A stretch of DNA of 56,678 nucleotides, taken from positions 1-56,678 of the forward strand of contig JANOAR010000033.1 in assembly GCA_031411235.1 (NCBI GenBank), in the 5' to 3' direction. Position 1 is the stretch's first letter, and the number at the start of each line of letters is the position of its first letter. The position numbers were made by a program, and so were the translations under genes. Below, one piece after another: positions 25,167-34,585 of the stretch. This DNA comes from JANOAR01 sp031411235. GTDB lineage: Bacteria > Verrucomicrobiota > Verrucomicrobiia > Verrucomicrobiales > Verrucomicrobiaceae. The notes beneath the pieces were generated by a model. The model made no database searches. It was not told the DNA's origin and saw nothing but the letters and a program-made list of their open reading frames with translations.

Positions 25167-26159
25167 TCACTTAAACGTGAGTTCAGTCTTGGGCAGCAGC
25201 GCCTTGATCTTCGCCTGTGTTTCGTCGCTGAACGGCTCTTTCACTGGCACGAGGCGCATGGACTTGAGGAAGGCGAAGTCAGCGAGCACGCCGAGTCGCT
25301 CATCGGGGAACGGCACCTTGCCGAGTTCTACATGCTCCAGTTGGGTGAGGCCCGCGACGGTTTTCAGTTCGGCATCGGTCAGCTTCGTGGCGTTGTTCAA
25401 GGTGAGGCGGCGCAGTGTGGCGATGCCTTTGATCAAAGGGATGCACTCTGCGGACTCAAAGCCCTCGCCGAGTTGCAATGACTCCAGCGGGAGCTTCGCG
25501 AGGTGAACCAAGGCCTGCGGTGTGGCGTTCGGCGTGCCGATTTCAAAACCCTTGAGCTTGGTGAGCTTCGCGAGGTTCGGCGCACCAGCATCGGTGAACT
25601 TCGCGTGGGCGAGGCTGATGCTTTCCAGGTTGGGCAGGTGATCGCAGAGTTCCTTGAGGCCTTCATCGTTGATGCTGCTACCGCGATGGCTGACTTTGAT
25701 GAGCTTGGTGAAGCCCTCGAACTTCGCATACGCCTTCCCGGTGATCTTGGTGCCGACGAAGGAGAAGGATTCGAGGTTCTTCAGCCCGGCGAGCTGCTCC
25801 ATGCCAGCATCGGTGAGCGGGCCGTTGTTGGTGAAGCGCAGTGTCTTGAGGTTCGTTAGCTTCGCGATGTTTGGCATCCACTCGTCATTGAACTTCGTGG
25901 AGATGACGTTCAGCGATTCCAGTGTGGTGATGTGGCCGAGATGCTCGAAGAACGCCGCGTCATACGGATCGTCTTTCCGGTGGTCGTGCGGGCTGGTGTT
26001 TGGCACAGCGAGATCGACGAGCTTGAGGCTCTGGCCGTCTTCAGTCTTCTCGACTTTGCCCTTAGCTCCCTCCACGATGCGGATGACGGCTTCGACGTGG
26101 GGATCGAGCGCGAGTGCTGAGGCACAGAGAGAGGAGAGGAGAGCGAGGGTGAGTTTCAT
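25167..26159 (-). CDS. Secreted leucine-rich-repeat protein
   Basis: A 330-residue exported protein (signal peptide 1-17 from ATG 26159). About nine degenerate leucine-rich repeats follow, of the cysteine-containing/RNI-like kind: LTNLKTLRFTNNGPLTDAGM, LKNLESFSFVGTKITG, LPNLESISLAHAKFTDAG and TQLEHVELGKVPFPDE. LRRs make curved binding surfaces; no enzyme domain is attached. It lies 28 bases after the PWYQ-family gene and 24 bases before the 1304-residue gene, all on one strand. Confidence 0.85.
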   Translation of the reverse strand: MKLTLALLSSLCASALALDPHVEAVIRIVEGAKGKVEKTEDGQSLKLVDLAVPNTSPHDHRKDDPYDAAFFEHLGHITTLESLNVISTKFNDEWMPNIAKLTNLKTLRFTNNGPLTDAGMEQLAGLKNLESFSFVGTKITGKAYAKFEGFTKLIKVSHRGSSINDEGLKELCDHLPNLESISLAHAKFTDAGAPNLAKLTKLKGFEIGTPNATPQALVHLAKLPLESLQLGEGFESAECIPLIKGIATLRRLTLNNATKLTDAELKTVAGLTQLEHVELGKVPFPDERLGVLADFAFLKSMRLVPVKEPFSDETQAKIKALLPKTELTFK

Positions 26160-26187
26160 GGCGGTGGGTTGGGTTGGATTGAAGTTA

Positions 26188-27408
26188 TTACTCCCGGCCT
26201 TCGAACTGCTCCTCGCGGGGCAGGGCATTGACTTTCCAGGTGGCGGGGTAAAAGCGGACGATGCGGCGGGGGCGGAAGCCTTCGAGCATCATGTCGCACT
26301 TCACACGGATCTGCACGCCGCTGCTGCCGGGCTCGATGGGGATTTTTTTGATGTCGAGGATGTTGCCGCCTTTGCGATCATTGATGGGATCGTAGGTCAT
26401 GAGGCTGTCGCGGGCGACGGCGATGGTGCCTTTGGGTTCGGCGGGCTTGTCTTCCTCTTTGGAAAGCGGCCAACCGATGGGCTCGGGGTTGATGAGGGTG
26501 AGTTCGTCGAAAAGTCCGGCATCGACACTGCCGAAGAAGGTGATGGTGACGATCTGCGCGTCGTCATCCACGGCGTCCACCCAGCCGGGCAGGCCGCGCT
26601 CGCGGGTGTGGTTGCGGTGGCGTTCGAGCTGCTGCGCGGTGGCGAGCGTGCGGCTGGGTTCGTCGAGCCAGAGGTCAGTGATGCGGCCTGGGCCGTAGAG
26701 CGTGACCCAGGTGAGATTGAGCAGCGCGGTCTGGCCGGGTTGCAAGGATTTGAGATCGCCAAAGCTGCTGCCTTTCATCACGCGCGTGCTGGTGAGCAGG
26801 TCGAAGATCTTCGGCGTGCCGGTGGCCTTGCCTTCGCGTTGCAGCGTGGCCGTGAGCTTCATCGTGGTGAGATCGAGGCTGCCGACCTTCCACGCCTGCT
26901 TTTGCCGTGCGTCATGCGTGAAGTCGTCCTCGATGCGGAAGCAGCGGCGGAAGTCGCCCTCCGGTGTCCTCCTATGATGCGGGCCATCCGGCGGCGGCGT
27001 GGTGTCATCCGGCGACCGCATGTAAAACAAGCCATGGAGATGCGTGCCGAGCGGGATGTCCTGCAAAGCGGCAGGCGCACCGTGGTAATAGATGGAGCCG
27101 TAAGGCAGCATGACCGCATCCACCGGCAGATCCCAGACCCCGCGCTCCTGGCTGTCATTGCAATCCACGCGGATCTGGAAGCGGCGCTCCAAATGATCCA
27201 CCACCATAAGCTCCCCCGAGATGGCATGAGCCGAGCCTTCCGGCGGGAACTTGCCCTCGATGATCTGATACCATTCCGGCACGGTGATTTTGTCCTTGGT
27301 CTTCTTGGCTTTCTGGGCATCAACCGGGCCATCAGCGTCCGTCCGGAACTTGGGCGGTTCGGCGTGGAGGAGGGAAATGGAGATAAAAAGGGCTGTGAGG
27401 AGGCGCAT
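26188..27408 (-). CDS. Uncharacterised secreted protein, paralogue of 15535-17310
   Basis: A 406-residue exported protein (signal peptide about 1-15 from ATG 27408). It matches the first module of the 591-residue protein segment by segment: PEWYQII / HLPWYQP, AISGELMVVD / RISGELVQAD, LPYGSIYY / PPYGAIDY, LQDIPLGT / LRDVPLGT, TSTRVMK / TSETRVWK, RITDLWL / RCTDVWI, RGLPGWVD / RGVPGWID, and MLEGFRPRRIVRFYP / MLEGFRKGRVVRVFG. The family is unknown to me. It heads a probable three-gene operon with an LRR protein and the 1304-residue protein. Confidence 0.8.
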   Translation of the reverse strand: MRLLTALFISISLLHAEPPKFRTDADGPVDAQKAKKTKDKITVPEWYQIIEGKFPPEGSAHAISGELMVVDHLERRFQIRVDCNDSQERGVWDLPVDAVMLPYGSIYYHGAPAALQDIPLGTHLHGLFYMRSPDDTTPPPDGPHHRRTPEGDFRRCFRIEDDFTHDARQKQAWKVGSLDLTTMKLTATLQREGKATGTPKIFDLLTSTRVMKGSSFGDLKSLQPGQTALLNLTWVTLYGPGRITDLWLDEPSRTLATAQQLERHRNHTRERGLPGWVDAVDDDAQIVTITFFGSVDAGLFDELTLINPEPIGWPLSKEEDKPAEPKGTIAVARDSLMTYDPINDRKGGNILDIKKIPIEPGSSGVQIRVKCDMMLEGFRPRRIVRFYPATWKVNALPREEQFEGRE

Positions 27409-27454
27409 GGAGGCGAAATGAAAGTGTTGGGGCCTGTTTCTGGAATTGCTTATT

Positions 27455-27919
27455 TCAATCAAGTCGCTCATGAGGCCCATTGTGTGGATGGCGCACTCGG
27501 AGCAAGGAAATACCAAATGAGTAAAGCCCACCAAGCAGCAGAGGCAGCGGGAACAACACCATAAGGCTTTTGGCCTTCAGGCAAGAGAAGATCTCAAACA
27601 GAACTGGGATTGCGTAAAGTGCCGTCATGCCGAGCAGGATTTTGTCGGTTGTTCGTCGCTCTGTGATCGCAGAACGGCTGCGCACTGTTGCAATCAGCGG
27701 CAACACTACGCTTGCGATGCAGAAGCAGAGCCAAAGGGAAAAGGTCCAAAAATCCGACCAAAACTTTTTTTGTATCCAATAGTCCCATCCCTCTTTGGGC
27801 GTGCTTTCCATGCCGGACATTAGTCCATCAGCCTCAAATGTGGTTACATAGCCTAGCCACAAAAGAAACAGCGCGAAGATCAAACACAAGACGGTGAGAA
27901 CGCAGCCGAGTTCTTTCAT
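27455..27919 (-). CDS. Small integral membrane protein, function unknown
   Basis: A 154-residue protein from ATG 27919 with four likely membrane helices (about residues 5-25, 57-77, 94-112, 118-138). The region is less GC-rich than its neighbours and the codon use differs, hinting at a recent arrival or weak selection. No motif is recognised. It begins 47 bases after the DUF1552 gene stop on the same strand. Confidence 0.6.
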   Translation of the reverse strand: MKELGCVLTVLCLIFALFLLWLGYVTTFEADGLMSGMESTPKEGWDYWIQKKFWSDFWTFSLWLCFCIASVVLPLIATVRSRSAITERRTTDKILLGMTALYAIPVLFEIFSCLKAKSLMVLFPLPLLLGGLYSFGISLLRVRHPHNGPHERLD

Positions 27920-27965
27920 TGGCTCAAGAGATATGGATAATCGACTGAGACCATTGGATCGTGGG

Positions 27966-29327
27966 CTATGCCACAAGCTGCGAGATCGGCCCGACGCTGT
28001 CTTGGAACTGCTCGGTCTTCACATCGACGCGTTGCAGCATCGTGAGCAGCAGGTTGCTGAGGCGGGCGTCGCTGTCGGCGGGGCGGGAGCAGAGGCGGTA
28101 GTGGGTCATGGCATCGGCGACGTTGTATTGGCCGATCTTGGGGAGGTTGAAGTCGATGTGCTGGCCGTGCTTGTAGCCGAGCGCTTTGCCACCGGCGAGG
28201 AGGGTGGGCAGGTTGGCATTGCCGTGGCTGTGACCGTAGGCCATGCCGCTGCCCCAGAGGACTTGCGTGGTGTCGAGCAGGCTGCGGTCGTCCTCCTGAT
28301 GCGCTTTGAGCTGATCGAGGAAGTAACTGAGCTGCTCGATGAGGAAGGTATCCGTCTGCGTGAGGCGGCGGAGCTGCTCGGGATCGCCGTTGTGATGCGA
28401 GAGACCGTGGCGGGTCTGGGAGATGCCGATGTCGGGGATGGCTCCGCCATTCGACTCGCTGCAAATCATGCAGGTGATGACGCGGGTGGAGTCCGTGCGC
28501 AGCGCCATGACCATGAGGTCATAAAAGAGGCGGTGGTAGTCGGCCACGGCGGTCATGTCCAGCTTCCGGCTGAGATGCGCTACCTGGGCACTTTCGAGCT
28601 TGGGTTTCGGGATGTTCAGCCACTCATCAGCACGCTGCGTGCGCTCCTCTACCTGCCGCACGGCGGTGAGGTATTCGTCGAGCTTGGTGCGGTCTTCGCT
28701 ACCGAGTTTTTTGTTCACGCGCCGCGCATCTTCTGCCACGAGATCGAGAATGCTGCCACGACGGCTGAGGCGGCGGCGGATGGTCTCCTTGCTGTCCTTT
28801 TCCACGCCGAAGAGCATGTTGAAAATGGTCTGCGTATTGCGCTCGGCAGGGATCTGGATGCCATCGCGCGACCATGCGAGCGAGTGGCCCTCGACGGCCA
28901 GTTCCAGTGAGGAGTAGCGCGTGGCCGCGCCCTGCACCTCGGCCATCATTTGATCTGCGGAGACGCTGTTGCGGAAGGCTCCGCCATCGCCCGGCACGTC
29001 GGCACCGGTGAGCCAGACTTTGTCGCAGTTGTGATGCTTCCCGAGCACCATCGGGTGATGCAGGCCACTGATCGGTGTGACATCCGCGCGATGCTTTTCC
29101 AACGACTCCAGCGTCTTGGTGAACTGGAACTCCCGGCCCGCCTTTTCGATCTGCCAAGTGAGCGTGTTCACCCCGTTCGGGATGTAGAGAAACACACTGC
29201 GCTTCGGCTTCGACGGTGCTGGCAAGACAGCCATGCAATCGAGCAGCGGCAACGAGATGGAAGCACCGAGTCCACGCAGCATCTGGCGGCGGCTGATTTG
29301 CCATTTGTTCAGGTTGAGATTGGGCAT
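27966..29327 (-). CDS. DUF1552 protein with twin-arginine signal (1)
   Basis: A 453-residue DUF1552 protein, a family relative of the DUF1501/alkaline-phosphatase-like fold that almost always accompanies PSD-type cytochromes in Planctomycetes and Verrucomicrobia. The N-terminus has a twin-arginine motif (SRRQMLRGLG), predicting Tat export. Family phrases seen are FLYIPNGVN, SGLHHP, LEKHRADVTP and the late LWGSGMAYGHSHGNANLP and LAGGKALGYKHGQHI. Its expected PSD partner is not adjacent: downstream is a small membrane gene, upstream a divergent nucleotidyltransferase. The role of the family is unknown. Confidence 0.9.
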   Translation of the reverse strand: MPNLNLNKWQISRRQMLRGLGASISLPLLDCMAVLPAPSKPKRSVFLYIPNGVNTLTWQIEKAGREFQFTKTLESLEKHRADVTPISGLHHPMVLGKHHNCDKVWLTGADVPGDGGAFRNSVSADQMMAEVQGAATRYSSLELAVEGHSLAWSRDGIQIPAERNTQTIFNMLFGVEKDSKETIRRRLSRRGSILDLVAEDARRVNKKLGSEDRTKLDEYLTAVRQVEERTQRADEWLNIPKPKLESAQVAHLSRKLDMTAVADYHRLFYDLMVMALRTDSTRVITCMICSESNGGAIPDIGISQTRHGLSHHNGDPEQLRRLTQTDTFLIEQLSYFLDQLKAHQEDDRSLLDTTQVLWGSGMAYGHSHGNANLPTLLAGGKALGYKHGQHIDFNLPKIGQYNVADAMTHYRLCSRPADSDARLSNLLLTMLQRVDVKTEQFQDSVGPISQLVA

Positions 29328-29449
29328 GGGGTGGTAGGGAGGCCGCTAAATACGCTCGCTTGAGCGGAAGTTGTTCGACTTGATTGCGAGCTACGGGTGA
29401 AACACGAAGACTTGAAGTGGTATCCGCCGTGGCCTAGCTCCCCCGTGCC

Positions 29450-30382
29450 ATGAATCAATACGAGATCATCGAGTTTTACCTTGAGCTGGTGCGCCGAGCA
29501 CAGGCGCGTGGCATCCGTTGCGCGATCACGAGCGGCATGGCCTGCGTGGCTTTTGAAGTGGCGGACTCCACGAAGGACTGTGACCTGCTCTGCGATCCCG
29601 AGATGGCCGATAAGTTTGTCGCCTTGCTCTCTGAAAGCCCGCTCGGTGATTCACCCTGCCAGTATCGCGGCAACATCAGTCCGCCGCTGGATGCACGCTG
29701 GCTAAAGGGCGGGTGGACGAGCCACTTCGAGTGGCCCGGCACAGATGGCTATCTGGACGTCTTTGGCATTGCTCCGCGTGCGCGCTCGTCGTGGCTGGAG
29801 GGAACGACGCCCATTTACGCGCATCCACATGTGGTTGCGGACATGAAGCGCACCGGGCGTGATAAAGACTGGCCGTTCCTGACCGCGCTGGGTGTCAAGC
29901 TTGTGGAAAGCGGTGATCCGCGTGGCTGGCTGCACATTTACGACGAAGACCGCATGGGAGAGCTGCGGGTCAAGCATCCTGAAATCCCAACAGCGATCAT
30001 TGAGTCCCGGCCCCTTCTTCAAATGCTGTTGGATCGCAATGTCGCCCTGGCGGCAGCACTGCGGTTAGAGCGCACCTTCTGGATGGAACTCTCCAAGCTG
30101 CGTGTGCGGGAGTATGAACACTTGTTGCCGCCCTATCTCGTCGCCGTGCGGAAAGCATCCGCTGGCAGGACGATGAGCTTGCTGGAAGATCATCAACTGC
30201 GCGTGGCCTGCGCCGAGAGGCATCTGCCGCCACATCCGCTCAATCCTCAGGTTTTGCATACGATGATTGATACGGCGAAAAGCATCGCTCTCATCGGCAT
30301 AAACCCGGAGATGGCCTCGTGGCTACCCAGTGTGATTCCAAACTTCACTTTGCTCATTCCCGGATTACAATCGCAGTCATGA
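29450..30382 (+). CDS. AbiEii-like nucleotidyltransferase
   Basis: A 310-residue soluble protein. Residues 27-46 carry a Pol-beta-type nucleotidyltransferase site: SG (28-29) followed by TKDCDLL with Asp43 and Asp45 as the metal pair. The later MKRTGRDKDWPFLTALG segment matches the R-x-K-D helix found in AbiEii/DUF1814-type toxins. AbiEii enzymes act as toxins on tRNA; whether this one does is inference. Its stop overlaps the start of the 64-residue gene that follows (ATGA at 30379), so the two are translationally coupled. Starts at ATG 29450; no other in-frame ATG fits better. Confidence 0.75.
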   Translation: MNQYEIIEFYLELVRRAQARGIRCAITSGMACVAFEVADSTKDCDLLCDPEMADKFVALLSESPLGDSPCQYRGNISPPLDARWLKGGWTSHFEWPGTDGYLDVFGIAPRARSSWLEGTTPIYAHPHVVADMKRTGRDKDWPFLTALGVKLVESGDPRGWLHIYDEDRMGELRVKHPEIPTAIIESRPLLQMLLDRNVALAAALRLERTFWMELSKLRVREYEHLLPPYLVAVRKASAGRTMSLLEDHQLRVACAERHLPPHPLNPQVLHTMIDTAKSIALIGINPEMASWLPSVIPNFTLLIPGLQSQS

Positions 30383-30573
30383 ATGCTGCCGCCATCACCG
30401 AAGAAAAGCCCTCTATCTTCGAGGACTATCTCCGCCGTGCCTTTGGCGATGAGATCGCTCGCGTGAGCAAGCTGCCGCTGGAGGAGCGCTACCGCTATGT
30501 GGCCTGGATGATCGATAACGGGCGCAAGCATGGGGTGAAGCATGTGCGCGAGCCGCGCGGGGTGACGTTGTAG
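30379..30573 (+). CDS. 64-aa protein coupled to the nucleotidyltransferase
   Basis: A small, charged, mostly helical protein: residues 13-35 (IFEDYLRRAFGDEIARVSKL) and 37-52 (EERYRYVAWMIDNGRK) look like two helices, then a basic tail. It starts four bases inside the end of the nucleotidyltransferase gene. Size, coupling and position suggest an antitoxin or regulatory subunit. It resembles no antitoxin family I can name. The TAG stop falls at the first base of the following hairpin. Confidence 0.65.
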   Translation: MNAAAITEEKPSIFEDYLRRAFGDEIARVSKLPLEERYRYVAWMIDNGRKHGVKHVREPRGVTL

Positions 30574-30593
30574 ATTCGATTGGCAATCGAATC
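30573..30593. terminator. Bidirectional hairpin between convergent genes
   Basis: GATTCGATT (30573-30581) and AATCGAATC (30585-30593) form a perfect 9-bp stem with a 3-base loop, directly at the stop of the 64-aa gene and before the end of the convergent PSD gene. There is no strong T-run, so it is a probable but not ideal terminator. Confidence 0.55.
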
Positions 30594-30629
30594 GGTTTGG
30601 GAGCGGGGAACTTCTAGTGCCACTCGAAT

Positions 30630-33047
30630 CTACCTTTTCACAAACAACTCCGAGCACACGAAGGCCTCGACGAGGTCGCGCAGGCGGTAGTCCTTCGCCT
30701 TGCTGGCGGCGGCGATGGTCTTCAGTGGCGCACGATCATCGAAGCTCATGCTGCGGCGGAGGCCGTAGGTGGCGAGTTTTTCGATGAAGGTGTGGTTGAA
30801 GGTGTCGAGGTCGGCGAGGAGCAGGGCTTTGAATTCTTCGGGCGTCTGGTAGGCTCGGCCATCGGGGAGTTTGCCGGCGGGATTGACCTTGGGGTTCGCG
30901 CCGGTGCCGTCGGTGACTTCTTCGGTGCGCCAGCGGCCAATGGCGTCGTAGTTTTCAAAGGCGAGGCCGAGGGGGTCGATCTTCGCGTGGCATGAGGCGC
31001 AGTTGGCGTCGTGGATGTGGGCTTCGAGCTTCTGGCGCAGCGTGGCTTTCGCGGCATCAATAGGATTGGGCACGATGGGCTCGACATTGGCAGGCGGTGG
31101 CGGTGGGGTTTTGCCAAAGATGGCCTCGCTGAGCCACACGCCGCGATGCACGGGGCGATGCCGCGTGCCGTCGGAGGTGAGCGACAAGATGGCCGCCTGG
31201 GTAAGCAGGCCGCCGCGTCGGCTGTCCGCTGGCAAGGACACGCGTTGGAAGTCGTCGTGCGCCGGGCCAGTGTCTGGCACGCCGTAGAATTGTGTGAGGC
31301 GGGAGTTCAGCATGCTCCAGTCGGAGTTCAGGAATTCACGCAGCGTGAGGCCGTCTTGCAGCACTTGGCGAAAGAAAGCTTTTGACTCGCCGACCATGCT
31401 CTTTTCCAGATTCGCGTCGTAGTCGGGGTAGAGCTTCTTGTCCGGCGGGAAGCGGCCCACTTTGCGCAAGTGCAGCCATTGCGAGGCGAAGGAGTCGGTG
31501 AAGCGCACGGAGCGTGGATCGGCCAGAAGACGTGCGACTTGCTGGGAGAGCACGGCTTTGTCACGCAGCTTTCCTTGTTCGGCCAAGGCGAGCAGCGCGT
31601 CGTCCGGCATGGTGCTCCAGAGCAGGTAGGAGAGGCGGGAGGCGATCTCCCAATCGTTGAGCGTGTGGCGGTCGGCATCCTCGTCGCCCTCGGCGATGAA
31701 GATGAAACTCTTCGAGCAAAGGATGGACAACATGCCTGCCTTCACGGCATCGAAGAACTTCTCACCTGCGGTGATCTCGGCCTGCACGATGGCGACGTAG
31801 CCATCGAGTTCAGTCGCGGTCACAGGGCGGCGAAAGGCACGCTGCGCGAGTCTGCTGAGGCCATCACGCACTTGTTGCATGTCACCCTCCACGCGCGGCA
31901 GATACTCGTCGCGGCGCTGTTGCTCCTCTTCAGTGATGATGGGGCCTTTCCAACTCACGGCGTCCATGATGAGGAAGGGATAACGCGGGCGGCCCTGCTC
32001 ATCGGTGAGCTTCATCTGCCAGGGGATGCGGCCATCTTTCGTGCTGATGAAGGGGCGATTGCCATGGCGACCCGAGCGCGGGTTGTTCGATGGCCCAGGC
32101 ACTTCATTGATGACGCTGATGTTTGGCCGGCCCTTGGGCAAATGGGCGCGGAAGGTCACGGTGATGGGTTTGTCCTCGGGCGCGATGATGTCCTGCTCAT
32201 GCAGCACGCGGTCGAGCTTGGCCTCATAGACATAGAGGCGCGGTGCGCGGCCATTCTCCGGTTTCAGGCCGCTGAGTGTGTAGCTGATCTCGTAGATACC
32301 CGCTTCTGGCAGCGGCTCTGGCGGGCTGGAGTAGCGGAAGATGTCACCCGGCCACATCTCAAAGCGCACCTTGTCCAGCAGGCCGAGCGCACTGAGCCGC
32401 TCATGATGGCGCTCGTCGATCTGCTTCTCCTCGATGGCAGGCTTTGAGGCGACATAGAGCGTTGGCTTCTTCACCGGATAAGCCTCCGCCAGCACCGTCT
32501 CCGCAGCGGCGAGATACTTCTCGATGTTTGAGGGCGAGAGCGTCATCACCGAGCCGATGCGCTCGAAGCCGCGCCACTCGGCATCTTCCAAAAAGCCACC
32601 CGGATCAGTGGCATCGAAATGCACGCCGATGAGATCGCGCACGCTATTCACATACTCGTCCCGCGTGAGGCGATTGTAGGAAACGCGCCCGCGTGCGGCC
32701 ATGCGGGCTGATTCGCCTTCCTTCATCCGCGCCGCCAACCACTCGACCACACTCCCGCTCTCCTGAGTCGAGGGCTGCTTCTTCTCTTTCTTCGGCGGCA
32801 TCTCGCCCGAGTTGATGCGCTCCATGATCTCCAGCCATTGCGGCGTGTCCTCGAAGCCGATCTTGGAGGAGAGATTGTCGATGCGGAAGTCGCCCTTCTC
32901 TGAGTCCTCGTCGTGGCACTTGATGCAGTGCGTGTCGATGTAGGCCTGCACCTTCGGATCGAGCGCAGCAGCGGCTAATGACGAATGCAGAATGACGAGG
33001 ATCGAAGCGAGGCGCATGGATTTAAACATGATGACTTGATACTGCAT
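30630..33047 (-). CDS. PSD-type secreted cytochrome c (DUF1587/1592/1588/1585) (1)
   Basis: An 805-residue exported multidomain protein. After a signal peptide (about residues 11-28) comes a planctomycete-type cytochrome c with heme motif CIKCH at 41-45. The DUF1587 segment (RLTRDEYVNSVRDLIGVHFD) follows, then a carbohydrate-binding-like sandwich (about 230-380). DUF1595/DUF1592 (SRLSYLLWSTMPDDALLALA), DUF1588 (LTSDGTRHRPVHRGVWL, then CASCH and IDPLGLAFENYDAIGRWR) and DUF1585 complete it. The second CxxCH could hold another heme. It begins immediately after the DUF1552 stop (33048), so the two are coupled. M7 or M11 are alternative starts with equally good signals. The enzymatic role of these proteins is unproven. 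Confidence 0.92.
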   Translation of the reverse strand: MQYQVIMFKSMRLASILVILHSSLAAAALDPKVQAYIDTHCIKCHDEDSEKGDFRIDNLSSKIGFEDTPQWLEIMERINSGEMPPKKEKKQPSTQESGSVVEWLAARMKEGESARMAARGRVSYNRLTRDEYVNSVRDLIGVHFDATDPGGFLEDAEWRGFERIGSVMTLSPSNIEKYLAAAETVLAEAYPVKKPTLYVASKPAIEEKQIDERHHERLSALGLLDKVRFEMWPGDIFRYSSPPEPLPEAGIYEISYTLSGLKPENGRAPRLYVYEAKLDRVLHEQDIIAPEDKPITVTFRAHLPKGRPNISVINEVPGPSNNPRSGRHGNRPFISTKDGRIPWQMKLTDEQGRPRYPFLIMDAVSWKGPIITEEEQQRRDEYLPRVEGDMQQVRDGLSRLAQRAFRRPVTATELDGYVAIVQAEITAGEKFFDAVKAGMLSILCSKSFIFIAEGDEDADRHTLNDWEIASRLSYLLWSTMPDDALLALAEQGKLRDKAVLSQQVARLLADPRSVRFTDSFASQWLHLRKVGRFPPDKKLYPDYDANLEKSMVGESKAFFRQVLQDGLTLREFLNSDWSMLNSRLTQFYGVPDTGPAHDDFQRVSLPADSRRGGLLTQAAILSLTSDGTRHRPVHRGVWLSEAIFGKTPPPPPANVEPIVPNPIDAAKATLRQKLEAHIHDANCASCHAKIDPLGLAFENYDAIGRWRTEEVTDGTGANPKVNPAGKLPDGRAYQTPEEFKALLLADLDTFNHTFIEKLATYGLRRSMSFDDRAPLKTIAAASKAKDYRLRDLVEAFVCSELFVKR

Positions 33048-34442
33048 TCAAATCACCTCGCTCACCGGGCCGAGGCTATCGACGAACTGCTCGGCGTTCA
33101 CTTCCATCTTTTGCAGCATAGTAACCATGACGTTGCTCAACCGGGCTTTCTCGTCCTTCGGTTTGCCGCAGAGGGCTTTCCATTCGTCGTAGCTGAGGTT
33201 GTAGTCTTCCTTCAGATGCGGGCGGTTGTAGTCGATGTGTTGGCCGTGCTTGAGGCCGAGGTTCTTGCCGCCGGCGAGAAGGATCGGCAGGTTGCTGTTG
33301 CTGTGGCTGTGGCCGTAGCTCATGCCGCTGCCAAAGAGGATCATGGTGCGGTCGAGCAGGGCTTCGTCGCCATCTTTGACGGCGCGGAGTTCATCGAGGA
33401 AGTGCGCGAACTGCTGCATGATGAAGGCATCACTCTTCGCGAGCCGATCGAGGATGAGGGGATCGCCGTTGTGGTGCGAGAGATTGTGGCGGGCCTGCGT
33501 GATCTGGATTTCGGGAATGGCGAGGCCGTTGCCTTCGCTGCCGTTCATGTAAGTGACGACGCGGGTCATGTCGGTGCGCAGGGCGAGCACGATGAGGTCA
33601 AACATGGTGCGCCAGTATTCGCCAGCTTGGGCTTTGGAAACATCACGCTTGAAGGGCGCGGCGAGTTTCGGATTCACGACGGGCTTGGGCACGTCGAGCC
33701 AGGATTCGAGGCGCTCGGTTCGCTGCTCTACATCGCGCACGGCGTGGAGGTATTCGTCGAGCTTGGTGCGGTCCTCAGTGCCGAGGGCGAGGCGGAGGGA
33801 CTTCGCGTTGCCGAGCACGGCATCGAGCACGCTGCGGCGTTTGGTGAAGCGTTTGCGCTGTTCTTCGATGCCACCGGCTTCCTCGCCGAACAAACGATCA
33901 AAGACGCGGCGCGGATTGTCATCCGCCGGAAGCGGCACGCCGTCGCGCGAGTAGGCGAGGCAGTCGCCATTGCGTCCGCCCGAGCCGATGGAAAGCTCCA
34001 GCGAGGGCAGGCGTGTCTGCGTGCCGGTGACCTCGGCCATGAGCTGATCCACGGAGACGGAGTTGACGTATTTTCGCCCGCTTTGCGCGTCGATCTTCGC
34101 GCCCGTGAGCCACGTTTCCGCGCAGACATGTGCCTGGCCGATGCCATTCGGATGATGCAATCCGCTGAAGACCGTGAAGTCATCGCGATGCTTCTCCAGC
34201 GGCTGCAAGGAAGGCGACAAATCGTAGCCACGACCCGCCTTCGTGCATTGCCAAGCCATGCCGTTCACGCCATTCGGGATATAGACAAACACGCTGCGCC
34301 GTGGCTTGCTCGCCGCAGCAGCTGCCGCACTGGCGCGAAGCGGAATCATGGCATTGAGCAATGGCAGCGCCACAGTGGTGCCGAGGCCGCGCAGGAAGTG
34401 ACGACGATTGAGGAGCCAGCGCTGGGATTGGATGTTGGACAT
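33048..34442 (-). CDS. DUF1552 protein with twin-arginine signal (2)
   Basis: A 464-residue DUF1552 protein from ATG 34442 with a twin-arginine motif (NRRHFLRGLG). It is a full-length paralogue of the 27966 gene, sharing FVYIPNGVN, SGLHHPNGIG, SVDQLMAEVTGTQT and MILFGSGMSYGHSHSNSNLP. It is the first gene of a two-gene operon; the cytochrome start codon abuts its stop with no gap. Here DUF1552 comes first and the PSD gene second. Confidence 0.92.
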   Translation of the reverse strand: MSNIQSQRWLLNRRHFLRGLGTTVALPLLNAMIPLRASAAAAAASKPRRSVFVYIPNGVNGMAWQCTKAGRGYDLSPSLQPLEKHRDDFTVFSGLHHPNGIGQAHVCAETWLTGAKIDAQSGRKYVNSVSVDQLMAEVTGTQTRLPSLELSIGSGGRNGDCLAYSRDGVPLPADDNPRRVFDRLFGEEAGGIEEQRKRFTKRRSVLDAVLGNAKSLRLALGTEDRTKLDEYLHAVRDVEQRTERLESWLDVPKPVVNPKLAAPFKRDVSKAQAGEYWRTMFDLIVLALRTDMTRVVTYMNGSEGNGLAIPEIQITQARHNLSHHNGDPLILDRLAKSDAFIMQQFAHFLDELRAVKDGDEALLDRTMILFGSGMSYGHSHSNSNLPILLAGGKNLGLKHGQHIDYNRPHLKEDYNLSYDEWKALCGKPKDEKARLSNVMVTMLQKMEVNAEQFVDSLGPVSEVI

Positions 34443-34585
34443 GGGGGGAGAAATGAACTCCATCATTACCCACTTCACCCGCTACCCCTTGCAACAACTC
34501 TCCTCCGAGTTCTCGGGGACAGGCTGACCTCTCGGATACAAGGCCGCGCCACGGCCGCAGGCATTAATTCGTTTTTACTCGTCAA

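Noticed and set aside
25654..27564. 636-codon plus-strand frame across the LRR and PWYQ-family genes
   Set aside because: It spans two well-supported minus-strand genes and their gap; composition is that of a shadow frame.
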